Below are positions 40,745-48,447 of a stretch of 48,487 bases of DNA, piece by piece. The notes beneath the pieces are model-generated. The model was not told the origin of the DNA and did no database searches. It saw only the letters and a list, made by a program, of their open reading frames with translations. Source of the stretch: Amycolatopsis circi. GTDB taxonomy: Bacteria; Actinomycetota; Actinomycetes; Mycobacteriales; Pseudonocardiaceae. Where the stretch lies: NCBI RefSeq assembly GCF_003385235.1, contig NZ_PQIA01000069.1:1-48487 (forward strand). The letters run 5' to 3'. The first letter of the stretch is position 1; the number at the start of each line of letters is the position of its first letter. The position numbers and the translations under genes were made by a program.

Positions 40745-41865
40745 GAAGGTCCCTTTCTCGCCAACGCATCCGCCAATTCGGACGCCGGGGTCCAGCGTCC
40801 GTCGACACGGTAGCCGCCGGGTTCGGCGACGACGTCGCGGTGGGCCCCGGACGGCCGTCCGCACCGCCGTGCGCAGCCCGAGACGTGCACCAGTTCCCCG
40901 TCCGCGACCAGTGTCGCCGCGTCCGCGCGGACGTCGGCGAGAGACTTCGCACACCCCGGCGCGCCGATGCAGGCGCTAAGCTCCGCCGTCGCCGGATCCG
41001 TCGAAAGCCCCGCCGCGTGCAGTCGTTCGACGTCCGCGCCGCCGGGCAGCAGCACCGAACGCCACGGCGTGACCACTGCGTCGCCGAAGTCGGCGAGCGT
41101 ACGCAACTGAGCGGCAGTCAACTGGCCAAACCGCGGTGCAACCCCCACCGCCTCGCCACCGTCGTCGCGCCGGATGCGCCCGACCGTCGGGTCAATCCGC
41201 GTCGGCAGCAACTGCGGAGCTTCCCGCGGACCGTCCGGCAGCAGCTTCGAAGGATCGGCCAGTTCCCCGATCCGCCACGCCGAACCCCGCGTGCGCGCAA
41301 ACGTTTCCGCCACCGTGAGCAGCGCAGACACCGCGTCGTCGCGCGACACCAGCCAGCCGGAATCAGCTCCGGCCAACAGCACCACACCGGTCGTCGGACC
41401 GATCGCGCGCCAGCAAACGTCCGTGCCCGCGACGTCGCCGCGCCCGTCGTCGAAGCCGAACAGGAACCGTCCCGGCAGCTCCGCGAGTTCCGGCCGCGCG
41501 CACAGCGCCCGATCCAGCGCCGCGGAAAGCCCCCGGACGTCCGCGAGCCCACCGCGCACGCCGCTCAACGGCGAGGCCAGCACGTTCCGCACGCGCTCGT
41601 GACTGGGCGACGGCAGCAACCCGGCTTCGATCAGCCGTCCCGCCAACCCGGGCCGGCGGACTCCGCGCAACTGGACGTTCGCCCGCGAGGTCAGGTGCAC
41701 GTCGCCGTCACCGAGGTCCTCTGCGCAGGAAGCCAACGCGCGCAACCGATCCGCGGTCACCCCGCCGCCGGGAAGCCGGACCCTGGCGAGCGGTCCGTCC
41801 GCCGCGTCGTGCGTCGCGAAGACTCCCGGACAGGCGTCGGCGCGCACGCGGGCAGGACTGGACAT
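40741..41865 (-). CDS. cobG: Precorrin-3B synthase
   Basis: A 374-residue sulfite/nitrite-reductase-like protein that hydroxylates precorrin-3A and forms the gamma-lactone in the aerobic route. The N-terminal ferredoxin-like half-domain has GVFATHDAADGPLARVRLPG and HLTSRANVQLRGV. The C-terminal part has the 4Fe-4S cysteines in ACIGAPGCAKSLADV and HVSGCARRCGRPSG. ATG 41865 (MSSPARVRADACPGV) is the family-like start. Its presence marks the oxygen-dependent pathway. First gene of cobG-cobH-cobIJ. Confidence 0.94.
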   Translation of the reverse strand: MSSPARVRADACPGVFATHDAADGPLARVRLPGGGVTADRLRALASCAEDLGDGDVHLTSRANVQLRGVRRPGLAGRLIEAGLLPSPSHERVRNVLASPLSGVRGGLADVRGLSAALDRALCARPELAELPGRFLFGFDDGRGDVAGTDVCWRAIGPTTGVVLLAGADSGWLVSRDDAVSALLTVAETFARTRGSAWRIGELADPSKLLPDGPREAPQLLPTRIDPTVGRIRRDDGGEAVGVAPRFGQLTAAQLRTLADFGDAVVTPWRSVLLPGGADVERLHAAGLSTDPATAELSACIGAPGCAKSLADVRADAATLVADGELVHVSGCARRCGRPSGAHRDVVAEPGGYRVDGRWTPASELADALARKGPS

Positions 41866-41902
41866 GGCGCTCACTGTAACCCGCGGCTGATTCAACAGGC
41901 TT

Positions 41903-41938
41903 GCGATCATCTGTAGTACATCTGCTACATTCGATCGC
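41903..41938. promoter_or_regulatory. 36-bp imperfect palindrome upstream of the ABC operon
   Basis: GCGATC (41903-41908) and GATCGC (41933-41938) are exact complements. TGTAG (41912-41916) and CTACA (41925-41929) share the same centre at 41920.5. The element lies 23 bp before the ABC ATPase ATG and 37 bp from the divergent cobG start. It is a strong candidate operator, perhaps for the XRE regulator encoded at the end of the ABC operon. It may overlap the promoter. Confidence 0.6.
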
Positions 41939-41961
41939 ATAGGCAGGATGGGGGTCATCCG

Positions 41962-42867
41962 ATGAGAGATCAAGCGGACACCGTGCTCCGCGTCGAAGGC
42001 TTACGCATGCGCTACGGCGCGAACGACGTGCTGCACGGCACGTCGTTCACCGCGCACCGCGGCGAGGTGCTGTGCCTGCTCGGCCCGAACGGGGCGGGCA
42101 AGACCACGACGATCGAAATCCTCGAGGGGTTCCGCATGCGATCCGCGGGCGAGGTGTCCGTGCTGGGCACCGACCCTGCACGCGGCGGCGAGGACTGGAG
42201 GGCGCGGCTGGGGGTCGTCCTGCAGTCCTGGCGCGACCACGGCAAATGGCGTGTGCGCGAGCTGCTCGACCTGCTCGGGTCGTTCTACGCGCCGTACTCC
42301 ACCGACCGGATCCGCCGCCCGTGGGACACTGACGAGCTGATCGAGGCGGTCGGGCTTACCGAGCACGCGGGCAAGAAGATCCGGATGCTGTCCGGAGGGC
42401 AGCGGCGCAGGCTGGACGTGGCGATCGGCATCGTCGGCCGTCCCGAACTGCTGTTCCTCGACGAGCCGACCGCGGGGTTCGATCCGCAGGCCCGGCGCGA
42501 TTTCCACGAACTCGTGCACCGGCTCGCCGACGACGACACCACCATCCTGCTCACCACGCACGACCTCGACGAGGCCGAGAAGCTCGCCGACCGGATCTTG
42601 ATCCTGAGCGGCGGCCACATCGTCGCCGACGGGTCGCCGGATCAGCTGAGCAGGCAGATCGCCGGCGAGGCCGAGGTGCGCTGGACGGTCGGCGGACAGC
42701 GGTTCGTGCACTCGACCACGGAGGCGACGAAGTACGTGTACGAGTTGTTCAAACAGCACGGCGAGACGGTCGCCGACCTGGAGGTCCGGCGCGCGTCGCT
42801 GGAGGACACGTACCTGACGCTCGTGCAGCGCGCGGAGTCCGGACTGACCTCGGCAGGTGCGCGATGA
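41962..42867 (+). CDS. ABC transporter ATP-binding protein (ABC-2/drug-export type)
   Basis: A 301-residue ATPase. Walker A is GPNGAGKT (41-48), the signature LSGGQRRRLDVAIG, Walker B LLFLDEPTAGFD and the H-loop LLTTHDLDE. The C-terminal ~80 residues form the extension common in DrrA/CcmA-like export ATPases. ATG 41962 with weak upstream purines. The stop overlaps the permease start by 4 bp (ATGA), so it pairs with the next gene. Substrate unknown; no relation to cobalt or corrinoid uptake is shown by the sequence, as this is an exporter-type ATPase. Confidence 0.94.
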   Translation: MRDQADTVLRVEGLRMRYGANDVLHGTSFTAHRGEVLCLLGPNGAGKTTTIEILEGFRMRSAGEVSVLGTDPARGGEDWRARLGVVLQSWRDHGKWRVRELLDLLGSFYAPYSTDRIRRPWDTDELIEAVGLTEHAGKKIRMLSGGQRRRLDVAIGIVGRPELLFLDEPTAGFDPQARRDFHELVHRLADDDTTILLTTHDLDEAEKLADRILILSGGHIVADGSPDQLSRQIAGEAEVRWTVGGQRFVHSTTEATKYVYELFKQHGETVADLEVRRASLEDTYLTLVQRAESGLTSAGAR

Positions 42868-43718
42868 CGGCGTCGGCGCAGCGGACCGCGGCGCAGGCAG
42901 GACTCCGCCGCGGGTTCATCGAATTCCGCCAGCAGTGGACGAACCGGGACGACCTGATCGGCCAGCTCGTGTTCCTGGCGATGATCTTCGGCACGCTCTT
43001 GTTCATGCGCGGCGCACAGCTGCCGGGCACCTCGTTCTCGCTGGGCGCGGCGACGGTGCCGAGCGTGATCGGCGCGGGCATCGTGTTCAACGGCCTGTCC
43101 GGCGTCGCCGGATCGCTCGTCATCGACCGCGAGGACGGCACGCTGCTGCGCGCGAAGGCGACGCCGAACGGGATGTTCGGCTACCTGATCGGCAAGGTCA
43201 CGACGTTCTCGATGGTGCAGGTCGCGAGCATCGTCGTGATGCTGGTGCCGTCGCTGTTCCTGTTCGACGGGCTGGCCCCGGACGGGTTCTTCTCGATCCT
43301 GAACCTGGTGTGGGTGCTCGCCGCCGGCCTGGTCGCGACCCTGCCGATCGGCGCGGCGATCGGCTCGCTGATCCAAGACTCGCGGATGCTGGCCCTGGTC
43401 ATGCTGCCGATGCTCGGGCTCGGCGCGATCTCCGGGATCTTCTACCCGATCACCGCGCTGCCGGTCTGGCTGCAGGACGTCGGGCAGGTGTTCCCGATGT
43501 ACTGGCTGGGCCTCGGCATGCGCTCGGCTCTGCTGCCGGACCAGGCGGTCGTCGTCGAAATCGGGCAGTCGTGGCGGCCGTGGGCGACCCTGGGGGTGCT
43601 GCTCGCGTGGGCCGTGATCGGATTGGTGCTGGCCCCGATCCTGCTGAAGCGGATGGCCCGGCGCGAATCGGGGTCGTCGGTGGCGGCGCGACGGGAAAGG
43701 GCACTTCAGCGTGTGTGA
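42864..43718 (+). CDS. ABC-2 type transporter permease
   Basis: A 284-residue membrane protein with about six hydrophobic segments, beginning after a cytosolic RRGFIEFRQQWTNRDDLIGQ and including LVFLAMIFGTLLFMRGA, TTFSMVQVASIVVMLVPSLFLF and MLPMLGLGAISGIFYPITALPVWLQ. The last is the typical ABC-2 block ('LSGIFYPI..LP.WL'). The C-terminus is basic and cytosolic. Coupled to the ATPase gene by a 4-bp overlap and followed 6 bp later by the XRE regulator gene. Confidence 0.92.
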   Translation: MTASAQRTAAQAGLRRGFIEFRQQWTNRDDLIGQLVFLAMIFGTLLFMRGAQLPGTSFSLGAATVPSVIGAGIVFNGLSGVAGSLVIDREDGTLLRAKATPNGMFGYLIGKVTTFSMVQVASIVVMLVPSLFLFDGLAPDGFFSILNLVWVLAAGLVATLPIGAAIGSLIQDSRMLALVMLPMLGLGAISGIFYPITALPVWLQDVGQVFPMYWLGLGMRSALLPDQAVVVEIGQSWRPWATLGVLLAWAVIGLVLAPILLKRMARRESGSSVAARRERALQRV

Positions 43719-43724
43719 GGCGCG

Positions 43725-43970
43725 GTGAGCGAGAACGTCTACAACCGCATCGCGGTGCTGCGCGCCGAACGCGGCATCTCGCGGCGGCAGCTCGCGGACG
43801 CGCTCGGCGTGCACTACCAGACCATCGGGTACCTGGAGCGCGGCGAGTACAGCCCGAGCCTTTACCTGGCGTTGCGGATCGCGGAGTTCTTCGAGGTCGC
43901 GGTGGAGGTGCTGTTCTCCACCGCGCCTTTCCCGCGGATCGGGGACGAGGGCCGGACGCAGGTCTCGTGA
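43725..43970 (+). CDS. Small XRE-family HTH regulator
   Basis: An 81-residue protein, essentially a single HTH domain of the YozG/PF01381 kind: IAVLRAERGISRRQLADALG, VHYQTIGYLERGEYSPSLYL, then ALRIAEFFEVAVEVLFS. Such small regulators are common partners of ABC-2 exporters in Gram-positive bacteria. GTG 43725 lies 6 bp after the permease stop. Its TGA lies inside the left arm of the palindrome at 43964-44009. Probably autoregulates the exporter operon through the palindrome at 41903-41938 (inference). Confidence 0.92.
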   Translation: MSENVYNRIAVLRAERGISRRQLADALGVHYQTIGYLERGEYSPSLYLALRIAEFFEVAVEVLFSTAPFPRIGDEGRTQVS

Positions 43971-44009
43971 GTGGCAATCCCGGTTAGAACCGGCATTGCC
44001 ACTCACGAG
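43964..44009. repeat. Second-family extragenic palindrome, copy 2
   Basis: The arms CTCGTGAGTGGCAAT and ATTGCCACTCACGAG enclose CCCGGTTAGAACCGGC. Closely similar to 37559-37602 but with the centre in the opposite orientation (GTTAGAAC versus GTTCTAAC). It contains the XRE stop codon and ends 24 bp before the riboswitch, so it likely insulates cobN from read-through of the exporter operon. Confidence 0.85.
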
Positions 44010-44032
44010 TCCCTGCTCACCTTGACGGCACC

Positions 44033-44164
44033 GGTGCGCCCGGCGAGAGTAAGAGCGCACACGCGTCGGCACGCGGAGGAACCCGGTGGAAATCCGGGGC
44101 GGTCCCGCCACTGTGACCGGCGGCCCCGCGGCCGCCGGCAGCCAGGAACTCCCGCCGGCGCGCC
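44033..44164 (+). ncRNA. Cobalamin riboswitch upstream of cobN
   Basis: The P1 stem pairs GGTGCGCC (44033-44040) with GGCGCGCC (44157-44164). Core conserved blocks are GGAACCCGGTGGAAATCCGG (from about 44077), CGGTCCCGCCACTGTGACCG (44100-44119) and the B12-box region GCAGCCAGGAACTCCC (about 44138-44153). This is the class-I AdoCbl aptamer layout. Adenosylcobalamin binding would repress cobN. Downstream, a small hairpin (44173-44190) precedes the ribosome binding site. Confidence 0.93.
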
Positions 44165-44172
44165 CGACGACC

Positions 44173-44199
44173 CGGGGCGCGGACACCCCGAGTGAGGAA
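44173..44199 (+). promoter_or_regulatory. Putative expression platform and RBS of cobN
   Basis: CGGGG (44173-44177) can pair with CCCCG (44186-44190). It sits immediately before GAGGAA (44194-44199), the likely cobN ribosome binding site. There is no U-run, so control at translation initiation is more likely than transcription termination. Pairing in the ligand-bound state is an inference. Confidence 0.45.
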
Positions 44200-44203
44200 C
44201 GCC

Positions 44204-47200
44204 GTGATCCTGCTGCTGTCCACTTCGGACACCGACCTGCTCAGCGCCCGGGCTAGCGGCGCGGACTACCGGCTCGGCAACCCGTCCCGGCTCCCGCTCG
44301 GCGACCTGCCCGGGCTGCTCGACGGCGCGTCGATCGTCGTCGTCCGGATCCTCGGCACGCCGCGGACCTGGCAGGAAGGCCTGGACACGCTGCGGGCGTC
44401 CGGTGCGCACGTGATCGTGCTGGGCGGCGAGCAGACGCCGGACGCGGAGCTGATGAAGCTCTCCACGACTCCGGCCGGGATCGCCGCGCAAGCGCATCTG
44501 TACCTCGCGCAAGGCGGTCCGGAGAACCTCACGCAACTGCACCGGTTCCTGTCCGACACCCTGCTGCTCACCGGCGAAGGCTTCGAGCCGCCCGCCGAAT
44601 TGCCGACGTGGGGCGTGCTTTCGCGGCCGGCTCCGGCGGGTGACGGCCCGGTCATCGGGATCCTCTACTACCGCGCGCACCACCTGTCCGGAAACACCGG
44701 TTTCGTGCACGCCTTGGCCGACGCGGTCGAGTCCGCGGGCGGCCGCGCGTTGCCAATCCACACCGCGTCCCTGCGCACGCGCGCGCCGGAGATGATGGCT
44801 GAGCTGGGCAAGGTCGACGCGCTGCTGGTCACCGTGCTGGCGGCGGGCGGCACCCGTCCGTCGGAAGCCGGAGCAGGCGGTGACGACGAATCGTGGGACG
44901 TCGCGGAAATGGCCGCGCTGGACGTGCCGGTGCTGCAGGCGTTGTGTCTGACCAGCGACCGCGAAACCTGGTCCGCCAGCGACGACGGCCTCTCGCCGCT
45001 CGACGCGGGCAACCAGATGGCGGTACCGGAATTCGACGGCCGGATCATCACCGTTCCGTTCTCCTTCAAGGAATTCGACGACGACGGTCTCCCCCGCTAC
45101 ATCGCCGACCCCGAGCGAGCCTCCCGCGTCGCCCGCATCGCTCTCGCGCACGCGCGACTCCGCCACACGCCGCCCGCTTCTCGCCGGATCGCGTTGATGT
45201 TGTCCGCGTACCCCACGAAGCACTCGCGCGTCGGCAACGCAGTCGGCCTGGACACTCCAGCTTCGGCGATCAAACTCCTGCGCCTCATGCGCGACCGCGG
45301 CTACGACCTCGGCGAGGAGGCTTTCCCCGGCGTCAACCCGACCGGCACCGACCAGCCGGACGGCGACGCCTTGATCCACGCCCTGATCGCCGCGGGCGGC
45401 CAGGACCCCGAGTGGCTCACCGAAGAACAACTGTCCGGCAATCCGATCCGCGTCCCCGCCGCCCGCTATCGCTCGTGGTTCGCCTCCTTGCCGGTCGAAT
45501 TGCAAGAAGCGATGGAAGAACACTGGGGCCCCGCACCGGGTTCGCTGTATGTCGACACGTCGGCAAACCCCGAGGGCGACATCGTCCTGGCGTCGCTGCA
45601 GTCCGGCAACGTCGTGCTGGTGATCCAGCCGCCGCGCGGTTTCGGCGAGAATCCGGTCGCGATCTACCACAACCCGGACCTGCCGCCGAGCCACCACTAC
45701 CTCGCCGCCTACCGCTGGCTGGAAGAGGAATTCGGCGCGCACGCCGTCGTCCACCTCGGCAAACACGGCTCGCTGGAATGGCTGCCCGGCAAGACCGCGG
45801 GCCTCTCCGCCTCCTGCGCCCCCGACGCCGTGCTGGGCAACTTGCCGTTGGTGTACCCGTTCCTGATCAACGACCCCGGCGAAGGCGCGCAAGCGAAACG
45901 CCGCGCGCACGCGACCATCGTGGACCACCTGGTCCCGCCCATGGCCCGCGCGGAATCGTACGGCGACCTGGCCCGCCTGGAGCAATTGCTGGACGAGCAC
46001 GCCAACATCGCCGCGATGGACCCGGCGAAACTCCCGGCGATCCGCGCCCAGATCTGGACCCTCATCCAGGCCGCGAAACTCGACCACGACCTGGGCATCG
46101 ACGAACGCCCGCACGACGCGGAGTTCGACGACTTCCTGCTGCACATCGACGGCTGGCTGTGCGAGGTCAAGGACGCCCAGATCCGCGACGGCCTGCACAT
46201 CCTGGGCGAGGCCCCGGTCGGCGAGGCCCGCGTCAACCTGGTCCTCGCGATGCTCCGAGCCCAGCAAATGTGGGGCGGCAAGCAAGGAGCCGTCCCCGGT
46301 CTGCGCTCCGCCCTCGGCCTGAAGGAAAACTCGGACGCGCCACTGTCCGAAGTGGACGCCATCGAGGCAACCGCCCACACGCTGGTTTCTCTGATGGAGC
46401 ACCACTCGTGGTCCCCCGCTTCGGTTCCCTCAGTCGTCACCGAGGTCCTGGGTGCTTTCGACGCCGAAGTCGCCTGCGTCCTGACCTTCGCCGCCACCGA
46501 AATCGTCCCCCGCCTGGCAGGCACTTCGTCCGAAGTGGACGCAGTCCTGCATGCCCTGGACGGCGGCTACATCCCCGCAGGCCCCAGCGGTTCCCCCTTG
46601 CGCGGCTTGGTGAACGTCCTGCCGACCGGCCGAAACTTCTACACCGTGGACCCGAAGGCCATCCCCAGCCGCCTGGCGTGGGAAACCGGCCAAGCCCTGG
46701 CCGACTCCCTGCTCCGCCGCTACCGCGAAGACACCGGCGACTGGCCCCGGTCCGTCGGCCTGTCGGTCTGGGGCACCTCCGCCATGCGCACCTCCGGCGA
46801 CGACGCCGCGGAAGTCCTGGCATTGCTCGGAATCCAGCCAGTCTGGGACGAAGCCTCCCGCCGCGTGACCGGCATCGAACCCATCCCGCTGGCCGAACTG
46901 GGCCGCCCGAGGATCGACGTGACAGTCCGCATCAGCGGCTTCTTCCGCGACGCTTTCCCGCACGTCATCACCCTGATAGACGACGCCGTCCGCCTAGCCG
47001 CCTCCCTGGACGAACCGGAATCCTCCAACTACGTCCGCGCCCACGTCGCCGCGGACCTGGCCGACCACGGAGACGACCGCCGAGCCACCACCCGGATCTT
47101 CGGCTCGAAACCAGGCGCCTACGGAGCCGGCCTGCTCCCGTTGATGGACTCCGGAAACTGGCGCGACGACAAGGACCTGGCCGAGGTCTACGCAGTCTGG

Positions 47201-47809
47201 GGCGGCTTCGCCTACGGCAGGGACCTGGACGGCCGCCCGGCTCGGGAAGACATGGAATCGTCGTACAAACGCATTGTGGTCGCCGCGAAGAATACGGATA
47301 CCCGCGAACACGACATCGCCGACTCGGACGACTATTTCCAGTACCACGGCGGAATGATCGCGACCGTCCGCGCCCTGACCGGCTCCGCGCCCGCTTCCTA
47401 CGTCGGCGACTCCACCACTCCCGACGCAGTCCGCACCCGCACGCTGGGCGAAGAAACGGCCCGCGTCTTCCGCGCCCGAGTGGTCAACCCGCGGTGGCTG
47501 TCCGCCATGCGCCGCCACGGTTACAAGGGTGCCTTCGAACTCGCCGCAACCGTGGACTACCTCTTCGGCTTCGACGCCACCGCTGGCGTGGTCGGCGACT
47601 GGATGTACGAGAAGTTATCGCAGTCTTATGTTCTGGACGAGGAAAACCAGCAGTTCATGCGGGACGCGAACCCGTGGGCTTTGCGAGGAATCATCGAGCG
47701 GTTGACGGAAGCCGCTGATCGAGGACTGTGGGAAGAGCCGGATCCGGAGTTGCTGGCTCAGCTGCGCGAGGTGTACCTGACACTGGAAGGCGATCTGGAG
47801 AACGACTGA
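44204..47809 (+). CDS. cobN: Cobaltochelatase large subunit
   Basis: About 1201 residues, the usual size for actinobacterial CobN, the corrin-binding subunit that inserts cobalt into hydrogenobyrinic acid a,c-diamide with an ATPase partner. BchH/CobN blocks: ILYYRAHHLSGNTGFVHAL, MLSAYPTKHSRVGNAVGLDT, VHLGKHGSLEWLPGKTAGLS, NVLPTGRNFYTVDPKAIPSR, DVTVRISGFFRDAFPHVITL and MRRHGYKGAFELAATVDYLF. GTG 44204 is preferred over GTG 44192, because GAGG at 44194-44197 is correctly spaced for the former. Directly under the cobalamin riboswitch. The ATPase/VWA partner is the fused protein at 28102-30081. Confidence 0.97.
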   Translation: MILLLSTSDTDLLSARASGADYRLGNPSRLPLGDLPGLLDGASIVVVRILGTPRTWQEGLDTLRASGAHVIVLGGEQTPDAELMKLSTTPAGIAAQAHLYLAQGGPENLTQLHRFLSDTLLLTGEGFEPPAELPTWGVLSRPAPAGDGPVIGILYYRAHHLSGNTGFVHALADAVESAGGRALPIHTASLRTRAPEMMAELGKVDALLVTVLAAGGTRPSEAGAGGDDESWDVAEMAALDVPVLQALCLTSDRETWSASDDGLSPLDAGNQMAVPEFDGRIITVPFSFKEFDDDGLPRYIADPERASRVARIALAHARLRHTPPASRRIALMLSAYPTKHSRVGNAVGLDTPASAIKLLRLMRDRGYDLGEEAFPGVNPTGTDQPDGDALIHALIAAGGQDPEWLTEEQLSGNPIRVPAARYRSWFASLPVELQEAMEEHWGPAPGSLYVDTSANPEGDIVLASLQSGNVVLVIQPPRGFGENPVAIYHNPDLPPSHHYLAAYRWLEEEFGAHAVVHLGKHGSLEWLPGKTAGLSASCAPDAVLGNLPLVYPFLINDPGEGAQAKRRAHATIVDHLVPPMARAESYGDLARLEQLLDEHANIAAMDPAKLPAIRAQIWTLIQAAKLDHDLGIDERPHDAEFDDFLLHIDGWLCEVKDAQIRDGLHILGEAPVGEARVNLVLAMLRAQQMWGGKQGAVPGLRSALGLKENSDAPLSEVDAIEATAHTLVSLMEHHSWSPASVPSVVTEVLGAFDAEVACVLTFAATEIVPRLAGTSSEVDAVLHALDGGYIPAGPSGSPLRGLVNVLPTGRNFYTVDPKAIPSRLAWETGQALADSLLRRYREDTGDWPRSVGLSVWGTSAMRTSGDDAAEVLALLGIQPVWDEASRRVTGIEPIPLAELGRPRIDVTVRISGFFRDAFPHVITLIDDAVRLAASLDEPESSNYVRAHVAADLADHGDDRRATTRIFGSKPGAYGAGLLPLMDSGNWRDDKDLAEVYAVWGGFAYGRDLDGRPAREDMESSYKRIVVAAKNTDTREHDIADSDDYFQYHGGMIATVRALTGSAPASYVGDSTTPDAVRTRTLGEETARVFRARVVNPRWLSAMRRHGYKGAFELAATVDYLFGFDATAGVVGDWMYEKLSQSYVLDEENQQFMRDANPWALRGIIERLTEAADRGLWEEPDPELLAQLREVYLTLEGDLEND

Positions 47810-47830
47810 GCGGCGGTCTCTTTTTCGAGG

Positions 47831-47869
47831 GTTGCCTTGGCTGGTTTGAACTTCGCCAGCCAAGACAAC
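47831..47869 (+). terminator. Hairpin downstream of cobN, probable terminator
   Basis: GTTGCCTTGGCTGG (47831-47844) pairs with CCAGCCAAGACAAC (47856-47869), 13 of 14 positions, across an 11-nt loop. It begins 22 bp after the cobN stop. There is no U-tract after the stem, as is common for actinobacterial terminators. Confidence 0.65.
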
Positions 47870-48178
47870 GTCTCGGTTCGCTGTTCTCCTCGCACTTCGC
47901 GTTTCATCCCAGCTTCGCGTTTCGCGCTTCTCCCCGGCCTCACCACTGATGCCTTGCGCGACCACAGGCCACCGCGCTCGATTCCGGCGAGTCCACAGCC
48001 GTGCAACGCACCGAACTGACGCACAAGCGAGCCCACGCCAACCAGCCGGTGCTGAACACACTCCGCGCCTGTCTCGACAGCGGTCCGCGCTGCACCTATC
48101 TCCTGAGCCTTCTCTGCTCGACTGCACTGCCGCACCCCACCAGCACCCGCACTGTGCCTAGCCGCCGTGCGCCCGTTC

Positions 48179-48330
48179 AGCCCAACGACGCCGCTGCCTC
48201 ACCTCGCCAACGTCCGCCGTGCCCGGGCCTACCGCTATGCCCTGCTAGCCCAACGACGTCGTCTCACTCAACGTCCGCGCTGCGCGCACCTACTCCCGCC
48301 TGCCCTGGCCCAACCTGCCGCCCGCCAGCG
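48179..48330. repeat. Degenerate ~65-bp tandem repeat
   Basis: Units start with AGCCCAACGACG at 48179 and again at 48247, and a third diverged start (GCCCAACCTG) is at about 48308. The units share CAACGTCCGC, a CCTAC/CACCTAC segment and a TGCCCTG end. Copies differ by small insertions and substitutions, so this is an old repeat. No function is evident. Confidence 0.5.
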
Positions 48331-48343
48331 CCCGCGCACCTCC

Positions 48344-48447
48344 CACGCCACCCAAGCTGCGGGCGTTCCCCTCCTGCGCCTCGCCCGCCCTGCCTGGCAT
48401 CCGACCGACGGCGACCCCTTCCCTTGGGCCCCCGCACCCGAAGAGGC
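48344..48447 (+). pseudogene. Fragment of a second cobK-like sequence
   Basis: This 104-bp stretch aligns without gaps to 33311-33414 inside cobK, with 13 mismatches counted by eye. It encodes HATQAAGVPLLRLARPAW and then HPTDGDPFPWAP, against HATQAAGVPLLRLARPGW and QPTDGDRWHWAA in CobK. Similarity stops abruptly on both sides: upstream sequence does not encode the VDATHPFAERI block. It is a remnant or a misplaced duplicate, not a gene. Confidence 0.7.

Noticed and set aside
41962..43718. ABC transporter as a cobalt or B12 importer
   Set aside because: The ATPase and permease are of the ABC-2 export type; no BtuCDF or Cbi/ECF features are present.
44003..46405. 800-residue frame opposite cobN
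   Set aside because: Antisense composition artefact; it also runs through the riboswitch.
47949..48161. 70-residue frame after cobN
   Set aside because: Low-complexity, no ribosome binding site, overlaps repeat-rich DNA; no support beyond being open.
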